Shown here: positions 12,235 to 24,514 of the stretch, one piece after another
Position numbering within the stretch: the first letter of the stretch is position 1
Layout of the letters: each line of letters opens with the position of its first letter
Source: Purpureocillium takamizusanense
Taxonomy: Eukaryota > Ascomycota > Sordariomycetes > Hypocreales > Ophiocordycipitaceae
Direction of reading: 5' to 3'
DNA length: 64,000 bases
Assembly (NCBI RefSeq): GCF_022605165.1
Contig: NC_063068.1
Span: 3,286,001 to 3,350,000, forward strand
Position numbers and translations under genes: made by a program
Notes under the pieces: model-generated
What the model was told of the DNA's origin: nothing
What the model saw: the letters and a program-made list of their open reading frames with translations, nothing else
Database searches by the model: none

Positions 12235-13001
12235 TCCCTTCTTGACTTGAGCAGGGTACGATGCTCTGCTCACTCGCCGTTCCTTGTTTCTTTCCCCTTG
12301 GTTCTGCTTGGCCCCAAAGCTGCTGCCTTGGCCCGGGCGGTAACTAAGGGGCGCCCGATCTGCACCTATGCCGCGCAAGGCGGGCAAGGTCGAGCTTGCA
12401 GAGGTGCGCTCATCAGCACAATGGTTGCGTTGCAGCGGCGGCCCCGCGCGACTGCCGATGTTCGGGGCGGGTTCTGCCATCGACGCAGGAGTACCTTGGG
12501 CACCCCGTGTAGGTACCGGTACAAAGTTTACAACTGTAGTAATACGTACTGGAATTGTGGCATCGTCGGTTGATGAGCGCTCCAGGGCTCCCTGGGACCT
12601 TACAGCAGGCCTGCCGGGATCCTCCCCCACTGCCCGTACCGTGCTGCCGGAAACTGGAGCCTTGGACGAAAACCGGCCTGGGCGGGCGGAGCTACGGCGG
12701 GAGGGATGGAGCTTGGGCGGGCATACAGGCACTTACTCATCAACAAGCTCAGGCACGGCAGTGGAGCCGAACAGCGACCGCTGGGACGATGGGACGGTGG
12801 ACGCCAGCACCCAGGAATAGTGAGGCGCGTCACCGCCACCTGTGCCACAATGCTAGTGAGTCCCCCGCCCGGCCCGTGCCAGGCAACTCGATATCTATTT
12901 TTGGGCGGACCCAACAGCACAAGGCAGCTCACAGGCAACATGGCATCATCATCATCATCGTCTTCATCGAGTCAACCATGATGGCTCCACGCTGCGTCCC
13001 T

Positions 13002-13026
13002 GCATGCATGCACTATGCATGCATGC
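13002..13026. repeat. Perfect 10-bp inverted repeat of GCATGC units
   Basis: Two perfect copies of gcatgcatgc are separated by 5 nt. The unit is itself palindromic, so direct and inverted readings coincide. Related GCATGC words occur near 11550, 19712 and 42578. Confidence 0.85.
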
Positions 13027-13346
13027 CTGCATGTACCGAGATGATTTTTTTTCTCTCCCCTTACTACCTGGCAGTACTGCCCTTTGTCTCTTGCAAGATC
13101 GGCCTCCCCCCGCAGGTCTTGACAGCTTGGGACGTCTCTCTCTGCGCCAAGGGAGGCAGCCCGCGGGTAGCGTTCTGCAAGGACACGCCTAAGGTCGCCG
13201 CCCGACCGGCCCTCCGGCGGGCCCTCCAGGCTGACAAGAATAGAGATCCGAACCCCGACCCCGGGGAGGTTTCACGATGCGCTGGTCGCGGGCGATGACG
13301 ACACGTGCAGCACAGACAGACATACGAGGTGGACAAAAGTTGGGGA

Positions 13347-13349
<3 letters not shown>

Positions 13350-13384
<35 letters not shown>
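13350..13384. repeat. GA dinucleotide microsatellite, 35 nt
   Basis: Uninterrupted GA tract in intergenic DNA, purine-only on the plus strand. Confidence 0.97.
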
Positions 13385-13387
<3 letters not shown>

Positions 13388-13577
13388 CGCTCTTGGTACG
13401 TACAAAGTACATACTGTAGGAAGGAGGTAGCACAACAGTAGGGCACGGCAGATGGTGTTGCGTGAGGCGTCGTTGCTCGTGACGCAAGGACGCGGCATGA
13501 GGTCACGAGATGCAAGGACTTGCAGCCTGCAGAGTGGCAATGTCTTTGGCATGGTGCGTCGATTCGACAGCTCGCTA

Positions 13578-13591
13578 CCCCCCCCCCCCCC
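13578..13591. repeat. Poly-C tract, 14 nt
   Basis: Uninterrupted run of 14 C in intergenic DNA. Confidence 0.95.
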
Positions 13592-14620
13592 GCCGGCCAT
13601 TTGATCCGTCTCCTGACTCTGACTACGCACTACGTGCGAACAACAAGCAAGCAAGCAAGCAGGTAGGAGACGCGGCCCCGGACATGCATTAGCCAAGACA
13701 TGGGGGGAAAGAAAAGGGACGTCGCTTCACTCAAGCCCGTGGACGGCGAGGGCAACAATTCCATCAGGGGGCCACATGATTGCTTCTGCCTGCCACTCCA
13801 GTCAAGTGGACGCTGACCCCCGTCCCGAGCAATCCAAAATCGTGGTCTGTCTCTGCTATCCGCGTCCAAACAGACGAGGGCCACGTGCCGCCCGGGGTGG
13901 CGAAAAATTGAACATGCCTCTTAGATCCCCCTTGCCCCTGCCTACCCTGCGCGCGAAAATCCGCACTCGCACAACCATGAAATGCCATTCTCGGACCGCT
14001 TTCCCCAGTCAGTCTGCAGCGTCGGACAACGGCAGTAGCGTGCGTGCGTATTCATCAGAGGCGACACACGAGTGTGTGTGCTTGAGCCACGATCAGATCT
14101 GTGCAGGGAGGTAACCAGCCGGCCAGCCAGCCAGCCGCTACGAACGGTGAGGATGTCAAATTGTCTGTGGCGTACCGTATTCATTGTCGCACGAAAGAGG
14201 AGCAACAGCCTCGGTGTTCTTCCCCTAGGTCTCGACTGGGAACAGGCCAACACCCACAGTAATAAGACAGGGCAAAAGAGAAAGACCCAAAAAAATTCGG
14301 GAAAATGGCGCGCGCTTGCATCTGCCTGTCTGCGCCCTTTCCTTGCCCCATGCCACACGTCACGATGCTCGCTTCTTCGGCTCACAACCCCATTCCTACC
14401 CATGCGCAGCTGGGTGAGAGCTACGTGTACTGTAACTACCATCTTGCATGCGTCCTGCAGGTCCGCGAGGCTCATTGTGCGTCTCTCTCTCTCTCTTTTT
14501 CTGTCTCCATCTCTGCCTCTCGCTTCGGCGTCTCCGAATGCCTGGGATCCCCCCCCCTGGTCAACATCGTCCTTGGCCCGCCCGCCGCCCAGGCTTGTGG
14601 CTGTGCACCGCCACATCTGG

Positions 14621-14633
14621 CCCCCCCCCCCCC
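14621..14633. repeat. Poly-C tract, 13 nt
   Basis: Uninterrupted run of 13 C in intergenic DNA. Confidence 0.95.
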
Positions 14634-15325
14634 TGTACATACCGTAGACTTCACAGTGGTCGGAGTAACGTCAGTTACGTACTACGCAGGGCCTGTAATA
14701 AACCGTGCAGCGGCGGCCCCCTGGCTCTCCCCTCCACCCCGCATTCTGACGTCGCCGTCGTCGGTCGCCCCGCGTCCTCTCGTCGTCCGTCCGCCCGTCA
14801 TCTATTTACGTTACTACCTCGGTGAGATGAGCGCAAGCGCCGGACCCGACTAGGTAACTGGGTATTTTCCTTGACCATATCGTCCCGAGGCACCTAAGAG
14901 TCTCTAGTACGAGTGACGTGACCTCCGGCATGAGTCGAGGGATCGCAAAGCGCGTGAAGGCATCCACCCCGCTTTCCGGCTCCGCATCGTAGCGGCACGG
15001 CGTCGTCGTCTTGGTGTCGTGGGCGCGCGCTCTCTTTCTCTCTCTCCTTGCCCCCTTGAGCACCGTCTTCACAGTAATGCTCATTGCGGAAGCTGCATCT
15101 TCTCGTTCGCCTTCACACAGTGTCACGCGAGAACATGGCAGAGAGAAGCCACGCGGCTCACCTTGAAGATTGAGCGCGTCTGCCGCAACGATCCATTACA
15201 CTGTACACTCATTTCGACGCACCCGGGTATCCGGAAAACTCGCTACCATATTCTTCACTGATATCACGCACATGCTGATCGCCCTCTCCCTTTCCGTTGC
15301 TGCCCGGGGTTGGGGCAGGCCCGGC

Positions 15326-17751
15326 CTACTTGAGCTCCCTCGCGATGCCTCGCGAGATCCAGTCGGCAATCGACATGACCGTCACCATCGGGTTGACGCC
15401 GCTTGCGCTCGGAAACACGCTCGCGTCTGCCACGTACAGGTTTTCATGACCCCAGACCTTGCCGTTCGGGTCCACAGCGCCCGAGCCAGGGTTGCTGCTC
15501 ATGCGACATGAGCCCATTTGGTGCGCCGACACGAAGATGGAAAAGGGCGGCTTATTGTCGACCTTGCGCAGCTGCTTCAGCCATGCTGCAAACGTGGGGT
15601 CCGTAAACTCGGGGTCTTTCCCGGAAACGTGCTGCCTCTGGCGCTCGCCCCCGTCGTCGGGAACGTAAGGTTCCAGGCCGCCAAGATGTGCCCGGATCTC
15701 CGTCGCGCCAGTCACATAGCAGATCTTGGCCAGAGCCTGGACACCCTCCAACGTGTGGTCCCGGTCGAAGTCGGACGTGGTGTAGTCGACGCGCGGGTCA
15801 CCCGTCTTGGGATCCGCATACACGCGGCCCGAGTCTCGATCTCTGGTCAACGCAACCCACGTGTTGAGGTAACGGTATTTGAGACTCAGGAGCTTAGCAT
15901 CCAACGCGCCGTACCACGGCTGCATGGCGTATGTTGAATACGGCTGAGGCAAGGTCAGCAAAGCACACTCTAAGCTGATGGGGGGGGGGGGGGGGCGTTC
16001 CGTCTTCAACGTACCACCATGCATGAGGGCTCCAGCTTCACGCCGTGGCCCTTGCCATCCAAGTTCTCAAACTCGTCGCAGTAGCTGGTGATGATACCAC
16101 CCTCCCATGGCCGCACATCCTCCTTGAACGTTGCGGAGACGAAGTTGACGGGGTGGAGGTGCAGGTATTTGCCGACATTCGGATTCTAAGCATCTTGTCA
16201 GCCAAAGCCAAAGAAACCTCTACGTACACGCCGTCGTTGACGTGTTGCCACGCTACTCACCTTGACGCCACTCTTCTGCAGGATCGTTGGAGTCCACAGT
16301 GAGCCGCCGGAGATGATGACCTTCTTGGCTTTGATTCGGACGGTGCGCTGGGTGCGAGAGCTCAGTGGTGTGTGTAACTGGCCATTTGAGTCCCTCGAGG
16401 TCCAGAGTCCCTCCACACCCGTAGCGGTGATGCCGTCCGAGGCAAAGGTGATGCGCCGCACCTCGAATCCCTCCATAAACTCGGCGCCAGCGTCGCCAGC
16501 GGCCGGTAACCAGGCCACGGCAGGGCCGCGCTTTTCGGCCGAGCCACAACCAAGATGGCACTGGCCGCAGTAGTGCTCCTTGCTGGCCGTGTTCTGCTCA
16601 ACGGAGTCGGCTTTCCATCCGAGCTTGCTCGAGCCGTCCAGCAGCACCCGGTTCCTGTGGTTGTGGCGGATGCCGCTTTTACTGGCACCGATGAAGTCCC
16701 ATACCCGGTCTTGGCAGTCGTCGAAGTCGGACGACTTGAAGAGTGGGAGGCCCTTGGCGGCCCACTCCTCGCGAACAAAGTCTTGCAGACGGAAGCAAAC
16801 GCTCCAGTTGACGGTGCCGCCGCCACCCCATGCGCCGCCGGAAGCGATGCCGGCGCTCGTGTTGTCTGTCATGGTGACGCCGCCGTGGTCGTAAAGGTAC
16901 TTGGCGCCGGCACTCTGAGTCATGGGCAGCTGGGAAGGAGGAAAGTAATAACCCTTGTCGACTACGATGACCTTGTGGCCAGCCTCGGCGAGGTTCTTTG
17001 CGGAGACGCCACCACCACAACCAGAGCCGACGATGACCACATCGGTAGCAATCTCATGCACGCCGTCACCTTTGCCAACCTGGATGAAATCGTAGTCGTA
17101 TCCGTCGCCAGCCTTCCAGTTGACGGGCACGTCCGTGTAGCCGGAGAGGGAGCCAAAGTAAGGGCTGGACACGGCGTGGGCCTTGTGGGCTGCTGTGACA
17201 AGAGCCTTGGCGAGCATCCTGAGGCTGGACAGCCTAGACTGTGACCAGGACCTTATGATGGCCTCGCGATTCTTGACGGGCTGCTGGGTGACGGGACTCC
17301 AGTAGCCAGTCAGAAGGAGGCTACCATAGTGAGTGCTGGTGAGATGTGTCAACGCCCTGCTCTTCATGCCGTTGCTTAAGCGGACGTCTTACCCAAGGAG
17401 GTTCATGACTTTGGCAAGCTGCTTCCTCTGCGGTGCAAGTGCCAAGGTATTGAGGACGTCAAGACGGAATCCCTTATCATCTGAGGGGCGGTATCGCAAG
17501 AACTCCTTGAGAGCATCGCGGGATGGCGCTTCCAGCAGCGACCCGGTCCCGCGATCCAGGAGCTTCTCGTACTCAGATGTCGACAAGGTCAGATAGGCCT
17601 TTTCGCTGAACATGGAGGCCTCCGCGACAGCGGGGATGATGCCGTCTAAAAGGGCGAAGAAGGTCTCCCACTGCTCGACCGTCATGAAGTCGCCGGATGG
17701 TGGGTCGGGCATGGGCGTTGCCACCGGCGTGTGCTCCGCGGGCAGGTCCAT
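15326..17751 (-). CDS. FAO1: Long-chain fatty alcohol oxidase (GMC oxidoreductase family)
   Basis: Oxidises long-chain alcohols to aldehydes using FAD and oxygen, releasing hydrogen peroxide; in fungi this feeds omega-oxidation of alkanes and fatty acids. Four exons (17393-17751, 16261-17335, 16015-16185, 15326-15943) give 740 residues, the usual length for this family. The N-terminal about 200 residues are the FAO-specific helical part. The FAD-binding motif is VVIVGSGCGGG at residues about 219-229. The C-terminal GMC domain holds HQMGSCRM, with His676 and Asn719 (GVNPMVT) as the likely catalytic pair. All splice junctions restore conserved blocks (LLG/THYG, GVK/NPNVGKYLHLHP, CMV/PYSTYAMQPW). 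The third intron carries a run of 16 G. The C-terminus ARELK is not a clear peroxisome signal. The start is the first in-frame ATG before the conserved region. Confidence 0.93.
15980..15995. repeat. Poly-G tract, 16 nt, inside the third intron of the alcohol oxidase
   Basis: Sixteen G on the plus strand (C on the coding strand) lie between donor and acceptor of the 71-nt intron 15944-16014. Confidence 0.95.
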
Positions 17752-20700
17752 GATGTACTATGGCGGGTGAGTGGTGAGGGTCTTGTTGTACGTTGGGTCC
17801 AAGCAAGGGCCTCGAGGATGCTCGAGTCGTCCCAGACGGCGTCCCTCTGCTTTATTCAGGCAGAGATGCCAGCGGGCACCACGTCTCGGCAGGACGGAAG
17901 GATGCTGGAGCAAAACCAGAGGCGAGACGAGACGAGAAGTCCACCGGGAGGGGTGGAGCTTTGATGGGCGCGCTGGGGACCTGGGGTCACTGGGTATTTA
18001 TGTGGCAGCACGCAGGGTTTCGGGACGGGAACGACTTGGCTGCCCCGTTCGGTAGCTTTTGGTGTGGGCAGGGGAGCTGTCTCGCTCGATCGGATCACCA
18101 ACACCCCCTTGGCGCTAGAACCGGTCTGGCGTCAGGCCACCGGGCGGGCGGGGGGAAGTGGGCGTAACGGCCAGCGGCGAAGGAAGGGGCCGCGCCGGGG
18201 CCGCGCCGGGGCGAGAACTCGGGCGTGTGAGAAGCGCAGGGGAGAGGAGACGGGAGCTTGATGCGACGCGACGCGACGCTTGCCAGGCAGCTTTTCTCCA
18301 AGGTCCGGGCGGGCAATGCACGACGATGAGGGCGAGGCGACTTGATAAGAGTGCGACTGGCCCGCTTCACGAGACGAAGAAGGAACGCCGCAGGTTGATC
18401 CTGCCGCTTAATCACCGACAAAAGATGGGGAACTGGGGGAAGGGAAGGCGGGATGGAGGCGACTTCTTGCCAGCCAGCCAGCCAGCCAGTGCACGGCCGT
18501 CCTGCCTGCCCATGGGATCCTAACCCGATTCAGAACCTCCAGGCTCACTTCCCCACACTCGGCAAGGCAGGTGGGGGGGGGGCGGGGGAAGAGGCTGTTT
18601 CGATTCCCTACCTTACTTCCCCTCGGCCAAACCAGCCTACGATACTACATAATACATACATACATCTCAGCTTTGCACAAGTAATCCACCCAAAAAGCCG
18701 CCCGCTCCCACTGTGAGCGCCCCTGCCTTACCTGGACGACTACCTGCGCTACTACCCATGCCATGCTGGCCTCCCTCCAATCCGCACCCCAGACGTCGAC
18801 GCCACGGCGCGCTTCAACTGCTGATGCCGAGGTGCCCCAGTTTATTTCCCCAGGCTTGTGTCGCCCGCCGCCGCCGTTGTCGACAGGCTGCTACCCGTCA
18901 TGGGCAGGCATGCCGAGGCAGAGCGGGCACCGACCAGGCAGGGCTGGGCGACCGGACGAGACGCAACGCGACGCAACGCTACCCCGATCAGCGAGCGAAC
19001 CTATAATCAATCCCCGGCGGTCGACGGCGCCGCGCACAGTTGTCACTGTCATGGCTTTCGTATGTTATCTGGGCGGTACGAGAAGCAAAGCAACCCGCCC
19101 GCTCGCCCTTTGTCAAGAGCAGCAACTGCTCCCCGGTTGCTCCCACGCCGCCGCCGCCGCCGCCATCACCACCCCGGTCCCGCCGCCAAAAGGCTCCTCC
19201 GTGGCGGCGTCCGTTCGTTGCTCCGTCTCCGGTCCCAATGACCTGGGTGTCCCCAGCAGCCCTGGAGCAGCTTCTCACGCAATCCCAGACCAGACCGGCC
19301 TGGTCCGAACATACGATTTCCAAGCCGATTCTTTCACGTATGGGCAAGGTGAGATTATCCCACGCTTTCCCAGCTCAGGATCTAATAAACAGGATGTACG
19401 GGTCCCTCAGCTCAGCACTTACACGGATCAACAACCGTAGCCATAACCCCCAACTGCTATTGCCCTTCCTCCCCCGCGCTGCCGCTCGGGCCGCCATCCT
19501 GAGACACAGGTGACAGCATCTTGCACTTCTTTTCTTCACTCGAACAGTGGCCCCCGAGTCGTAGACTAGCCGTTCAATGACTTCATGACGGTAACTCTCC
19601 ACCCCTCCTCTCCTCGCAAACGTATGTCGCCATCCCATGTTCAAGTTGCCTCCCCCCCTCACCCTCAATGCAGGGACGGGAGAGGGGCGAGACGGAGGAA
19701 GGCAAGCGCATATGCATGCATGCATACGAAGTACACAGAAACCTCGGCACCGGTGGGGCAAGATTATCTTGCCGGAATCGTGGCCAACAGTCCCAGCATC
19801 CCAGGTTTCAACAACATGATTTTGAAGCACTCACCCACTCCGGGCGCACCGGAGCAGCAAGTCCCGGAAAGACGCCGACTTCTCCGCGTGCGGGCGCGGC
19901 TCGATACCGGGGACCCAATCGGCGCCCCAGGGGCCTTCTCCGCACTGCACTACAAGGTGGGTGGGTGTCGTCGGGTCGGACGGGCCACCGTTGTCCCGCC
20001 GCCCCGTTCGTTCGCCGCAACGGCTCGACCACCACAAGACAAGACACACAAACAGTCAGCTTGTTGCTCCGGCGTCGTCGGCAACGGTGCGTGACACAAG
20101 CCTTTCAACAAACAATATCTGTCGTGTGTGCCTAGCGCGCCTGCCTACCCATAAAGCCCGTTCGGCCAACGCCGCCCCCGTGGCAGTTATTCCAATCATG
20201 ACACATGCACAAGTCCATGTCGTCCGCGCATGGATGGGCCTGGAAAAAACATTCATGGGCTTCCCGAAACAAAGACATCTGATTGTCCTCTACCTGCACA
20301 GCGCTGTTTGGTATTTCCTTCCCTCGCCCCGTCTGCCCAACGTGCTGCTGCCGTCGCGGCAGGCTTCGTGGCCGTTGCTCATTCATGCCTCAACCAGGCG
20401 CTGGCTCTCCCAGCCGCCGTGCCTGTCTCCCGAATGCCGCACGCAAACGCCGCCCTACTCAAACACCTTTTTCCAGAATCCCAAACATGTACACGGCTTG
20501 CCGGCCGTCAAGTCTCCCAAAGTATAATGTACACGTATTCATGAGCCTGCCGGCGTGCAAACCACGCCCATGAGTTTGGCAACCAGGGGGGCGCTGCAAC
20601 GGAGCGCCTCATCGCGGGCTTGCTTGCCCAAGCCCGTATGCCAGACCCCCTCGGCATCGTACCGAACAGCTCATGAGCCACGGTAAGCAGCGGCATGGCC

Positions 20701-20807
20701 ATGCAACTGCCACCGTTCGCAGATGCTTGGCAAGGGTCCTGTCAGCCCCCCTCGCGCGCTTGCTGCCAATGCCAACCACATCCGGTCATCTGCTGGTCCG
20801 CCACCCC
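17752..20807. other. Intergenic region between alcohol oxidase and phosphodiesterase, no gene seen
   Basis: Contains the promoter side of the alcohol oxidase and the 3' flank of the phosphodiesterase, both minus strand. It has an 11-bp tandem duplication (ggggccgcgcc) near 18186 and GCATGC words with one TACGAAGTA near 19712-19733. The open frames (up to 225 residues at 18763-19440) are low-complexity and shadowed on the other strand, so I do not call a gene. Confidence 0.55.
17995..18001 (-). promoter_or_regulatory. Possible TATA-like element of the alcohol oxidase gene
   Basis: ATAAATA on the minus strand, about 244 nt upstream of the ATG at 17751, in otherwise GC-rich DNA. Assignment rests on position and sequence only. 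Confidence 0.3.
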
Positions 20808-23666
20808 TCATGTTGGCGTGTCCGCACCCGCCACTGAAGGGTTAGAGCCCTTGTTTCGCCGGAAGAAGGGGAAGTCCTTCATCCTGAACCGACTGGGCTT
20901 CTTCTTCAGCGACTTGCCCTCGGCCTTGCCTATGCTGCCGACGGCCAACGGTCCTTCCTCGCTTCGCCCGTTCTGTCGTTGAGAGGCTGCCGTCGGGGAA
21001 CTGTGGTTGCTCGTGCCGGGACGAGGAGAGCTCACACCCGGAGCACTGAGGGTCCTCTCCATCGAATCGTTGCTGACAATGCTCGTGCCCTGTGTGCTGG
21101 GCGACAGAGCCGCCTTGCCGGTCGCTGCGCTCGTAGCCTGCGACTGCCAGTCGCCCGCGAATGCTCCTGTTGCGCTCCCATCCGTCGCCTCGCTGCATCG
21201 TTGCTGCGCTGACGGAACCGACGTCTTGCTGTCCGCCCCGCTATCGCCCCGGTTTCGGTTGCTGGTTCCGTCGCCGCCCGCCAGGTCAAACGACAAGGGC
21301 AAGCCATTGGGGCCCTTTCGCTCCTCGGCGCCGTGTAGCGCCGCCGCCGTCGGGAGTGGTTGCTCGCCGTGGCGCTCGACGTCGTTCATCGCCGTGGGCG
21401 TGCTGTCGCTCTCTGACACGCCATCCGTCATGGCGCGTGGGCTGCCAGCCGGTTGACCTTGTGCCTTGGAGCCGTTCTCGGCATCGGCCACGAAGCTCCT
21501 CGTCCGTGGGGAAAAAGTACCCTCGCGGTGTGCTCGTATCCTGTCTGCATCGGTCCTAAGCTGGCTGGCCTTTGCCTCCTGCACTTTGTGCTCGAAAAGG
21601 ATCTTATTCGTTTCGAGCTCTTCCACTGTGTACCGCATCGCGGGCATGATGTCGGCCACGCCTTGGAACAAGGGGATCGCAAACATGTTCATGAAGCCGA
21701 GCTGAGCGGTTGCCAGCGAGATCAGATCCTTTTTGGGAGTCGCCATAAGCGACGTCTTGATCTGCAGTTCATCCTCCATAGAAGCCTGTCGAGAGAATTC
21801 TTCTGCCAGGATGTGCATCCACTGAAGAGCAGTGCTGTGTTTCCTTGCCTGTGGACGGTGTTAGCTCGGAGTCTCCGTCACCTCACAGTCCGACACATGA
21901 ACTCACCACGTTGCTGATGTCTGCACACTTGATCAGGAGCGAGCAAGCCAGTGCCTTGGATTCCTCCTGCTGACGGCCGTTCCAGCCCTCGGTGCTGTTG
22001 TTGTGATGTAGCTTTTCCTGTACGTCCCCTAGTTTCTTCATGTAGTCGAAGTGAAGGCCCATATCCGTGGCGAGAATTGAGCTGATCATAAGGTTGCGCA
22101 TCTTCCGGTCCTCGAAAGCCGCAGGCCAGTATCGACGGAGAATCTGAGAATAGGCGGCGCAGTGGAACGACTCCAACACAGATCGATCGTTGTAGAGCTG
22201 CGCCAAGGGGGCGTTGAGCGTCGAGAGAAAGCCGTTGTTCACACCCGGGTGGCCGACATCGTGACCGATGGCCGTGATGAGGAGGGTCAGCGACTCAAAG
22301 GGGCTGAGAAGTGACGCCAACGGGGACCGGTCGGCCGGCTGACTAGATTTTTGGGCCGCAGAATATGCCGGCAGAGCGCCAATGTGGACGAGAAAGTTGA
22401 AGGTTGCCTGCAACACATCCACGACGTGGCGAAAGTTGTGGTAGGGGACGAAGCTGTTGTATGCAGCACGACAGGCGACCAAGAAGCTGATGAGTTGATC
22501 TGAGAAGACATGTTAGCGGACATGTAAGCCCTACTGATTGTTGCCTGTCCGAGCTGCCTCACCTGTGGGAATCCGCCAGCGCTCAAGGTCCGGCACCGTC
22601 AAAGCGTGCTTGAACATGACCAAAGCGGCGACAAGGAGCTCATCGTCCGAGAAGGAATGCGCGCAAAAGTGCCACTCGCCAACAGCCACGGCGATGTCGG
22701 CCTGGCGCTCTGCCGAGACGGCGACGTGAGCACTGGCAATCTGCTGGCTCTCCTCGTCCATGCGGCAGATGCCATTCATGAGCCCCGAGACCATGGCCTC
22801 GCGCAGATAGGCAAAAGGCTTCTGCTCATTGACGCCGACCCAGGATCGCTTTCGGCCCTTGGCGATCTCCATCTGTGCCTGCTGCTCCCGCGCAGCATCT
22901 CTATGTGCCTTGTACGCGCAGATCTCGAGCGAAGTGACGCACTTGGCACTAAGCGGACTGACGATGACATCGACGGCTCCCAGGTCCAGGCATCTCCTTA
23001 TCAGCTGGCGATGGAAGGCAAGGTTGCCAGCGTCAGTAGCGGTGGTGGTCTCGACGGCGCCATCTGTCATCTGCTGGCCAGGGGCGCAGACGACAGAGTT
23101 GGGATAGCTGATGAGGGGAACTGGAACGACAAGCCTTGACATGCTTCGAAGGTGGGCTTCTGTGATGATTTTTTGTAGCAATGTCAGGCCATAAAGCTCC
23201 TCGTCGGGCGTGTGGATTTCGGCGGTACCGGTCAAAGAGGGCGAGTCTGGTCTGTTGATGGAAGGGTGGGACAGCGTCCGGGGCTCTTGCAGGTGTTGGT
23301 CGTGTGGCGTATCCAGCAGAACCAGCGTCGGAGTCATATCCATCATTGAATCGTCTTGGAGCTCGAACAACTTGGACAAGCAAGAGTTGGCGGTAGCGCA
23401 TACGTGAACTAAAAGGCGCGCAGACATAGTTAGCAGGCGACACATTGCAAGCGAGTTTGCGCGCTCCCGGGGCGCGCGAGGTGGTGCAGCGTACCGTCAC
23501 CAAAGGCGTCTAAGAGTGGCTGGACCGTTTCTCGCAGGCCATCGTGTCTCGGGCCGGGAGAGAATTGCGAAGAGGCATCGCCGGGGGTGGCCTGGATGAG
23601 GCGGTCCTCGGCGGCTCCGCGATTGACATAGATGACATGGCAGGCGAGTCGGTCCATGATGTCCAT
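20808..23666 (-). CDS. pdeH: 3',5'-cyclic nucleotide phosphodiesterase (class I, Pde2/PdeH type)
   Basis: Hydrolyses cAMP and so turns down PKA signalling; the yeast relative is Pde2 and the rice-blast one is PdeH. Four exons (23495-23666, 22563-23408, 21907-22499, 20808-21848) give 883 residues. The start MDIMDRLACHVIYVNR resembles the family N-terminus. The catalytic PDEase_I domain, about residues 280-590, shows YHNFRH (His360, His364), GHDVGHPGVNN (His419, Asp420, His423) and KCADIS (Asp533), which together form the two-metal site. Each splice junction restores family sequence, for example RIPT/DQLISFLV and ADISNV/ARKHSTALQW. The C-terminal about 230 residues are Ser/Gly-rich and probably disordered, ending in a basic stretch (KKKPSRFRMKDFPFFRRNKG) that could bind membranes or 14-3-3-like partners; that last point is guesswork. 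Confidence 0.95.
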
Positions 23667-24390
23667 GGTGGCAACGAAAAGCTACCAGTCTCGCGACTGG
23701 AGCACGTTGACCACACGGGCAAAGGGAGGGTCGGGCAGGGAGCAGCGCTAGTTTTGACGTGCGACGGTCGCTTCGAGAAGGGAGGGGGGGGGGACTCGAC
23801 GGGTGTCCTTTTGGTCGGTTCGTGGGCGTGGAGGAGAAATTCGCACGAGTCGAGGCAGTGCGACGGCAGCACAGAGATGGCTGGAAGGGGCAGTCGCTTC
23901 GCGAACACGGCAGCCGGCGGGTGGTGCAAAGTGCGGTGCGCTCTCGCGGTTTCACGTCGGGCGCGGGGGGCGGCGGTGCGCAAGCGGCGGGATCGAGCGG
24001 ATGGCCGCCGAGGGCGAGGCCGGGTTGCCGCAGACGACGATGGGCAGGAAGTAGAAGGCGCAGGCAGTGCCGAGTTGCGCGCGGAGAAAGACAGTGATGG
24101 GGTGGGCGAAAGGCGGCGGCGAGGCCGTCCAGACTGAGCCTGCTCGATTCGGGATTAGAAGAAATTAGGACGAAAAGTCGAAGAAACGCAGGCCCGACGA
24201 CGAGTGTTGGGGATGGCGACGGCCAAGGCGATGATGATGCGTGGTGGCGGCCGAGTGAGTTGCAGGAAAGTGAAAAGGCGCGAGTGCGAGGGGGGGTGAA
24301 AGAGAGGCGGCGGCCGTTGCGCAATTGACTGAGTGGAAAGCGGAGCGGCAGCGCTGGAAAGGCAGATGCATAATAGATGGGCAGGGCAGG

Positions 24391-24417
24391 TGGATGGATG
24401 GATGGATGGATGGATGG
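24391..24417. repeat. GGAT tetranucleotide microsatellite
   Basis: About six tandem GGAT units in the upstream region of the phosphodiesterase gene. Shorter GGAT runs recur near 24731. Confidence 0.93.
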
Positions 24418-24481
24418 CCAGTCACCAGCGGCGGGACCGGGACCCAGGCCAGGCCACGACGGGGACGGGAGTCGAGTCTGA

Positions 24482-24514
24482 AGGAGGAGGAGGAGGAGGA
24501 GGAGGAGGAGGAGG
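24482..24514. repeat. AGG trinucleotide microsatellite
   Basis: Eleven tandem units, purine-only on the plus strand, in intergenic DNA. Confidence 0.93.

Larger units (their letters stand above)
7511..15325. other. Gene-poor block of about 7.8 kb
   Basis: No open frame here has convincing protein character. The longest (12555-13298 plus, 247 residues; 13942-14640 minus, 232 residues) are compositionally biased and overlap equally long frames on the other strand, as expected by chance in GC-rich DNA. The block holds a GGGCA repeat, a 35-nt GA tract, three C runs of 13-14 nt, GCATGC palindromes and several TAGGTA/GTACCTA clusters. The left end is the probable leader of the gene at 6458-7510. 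Small spliced genes or non-coding RNAs cannot be excluded by reading alone. Confidence 0.5.

Noticed and set aside
12555..13298. 247-residue plus-strand open frame
   Set aside because: Biased composition, opposite-strand frames of similar length, and it reads through microsatellite-like DNA.
13942..14640. 232-residue minus-strand frame and the overlapping 191- and 182-residue plus-strand frames
   Set aside because: They overlap in several frames, read through C runs and CT repeats, and show no family signal.
23497..24324. 275-residue minus-strand frame overlapping the start of the phosphodiesterase gene
   Set aside because: It is an alternative frame through the phosphodiesterase first exon and leader, Pro/Ser/Arg-rich, and loses to the conserved MDIMDRLACHVIYVNR frame.
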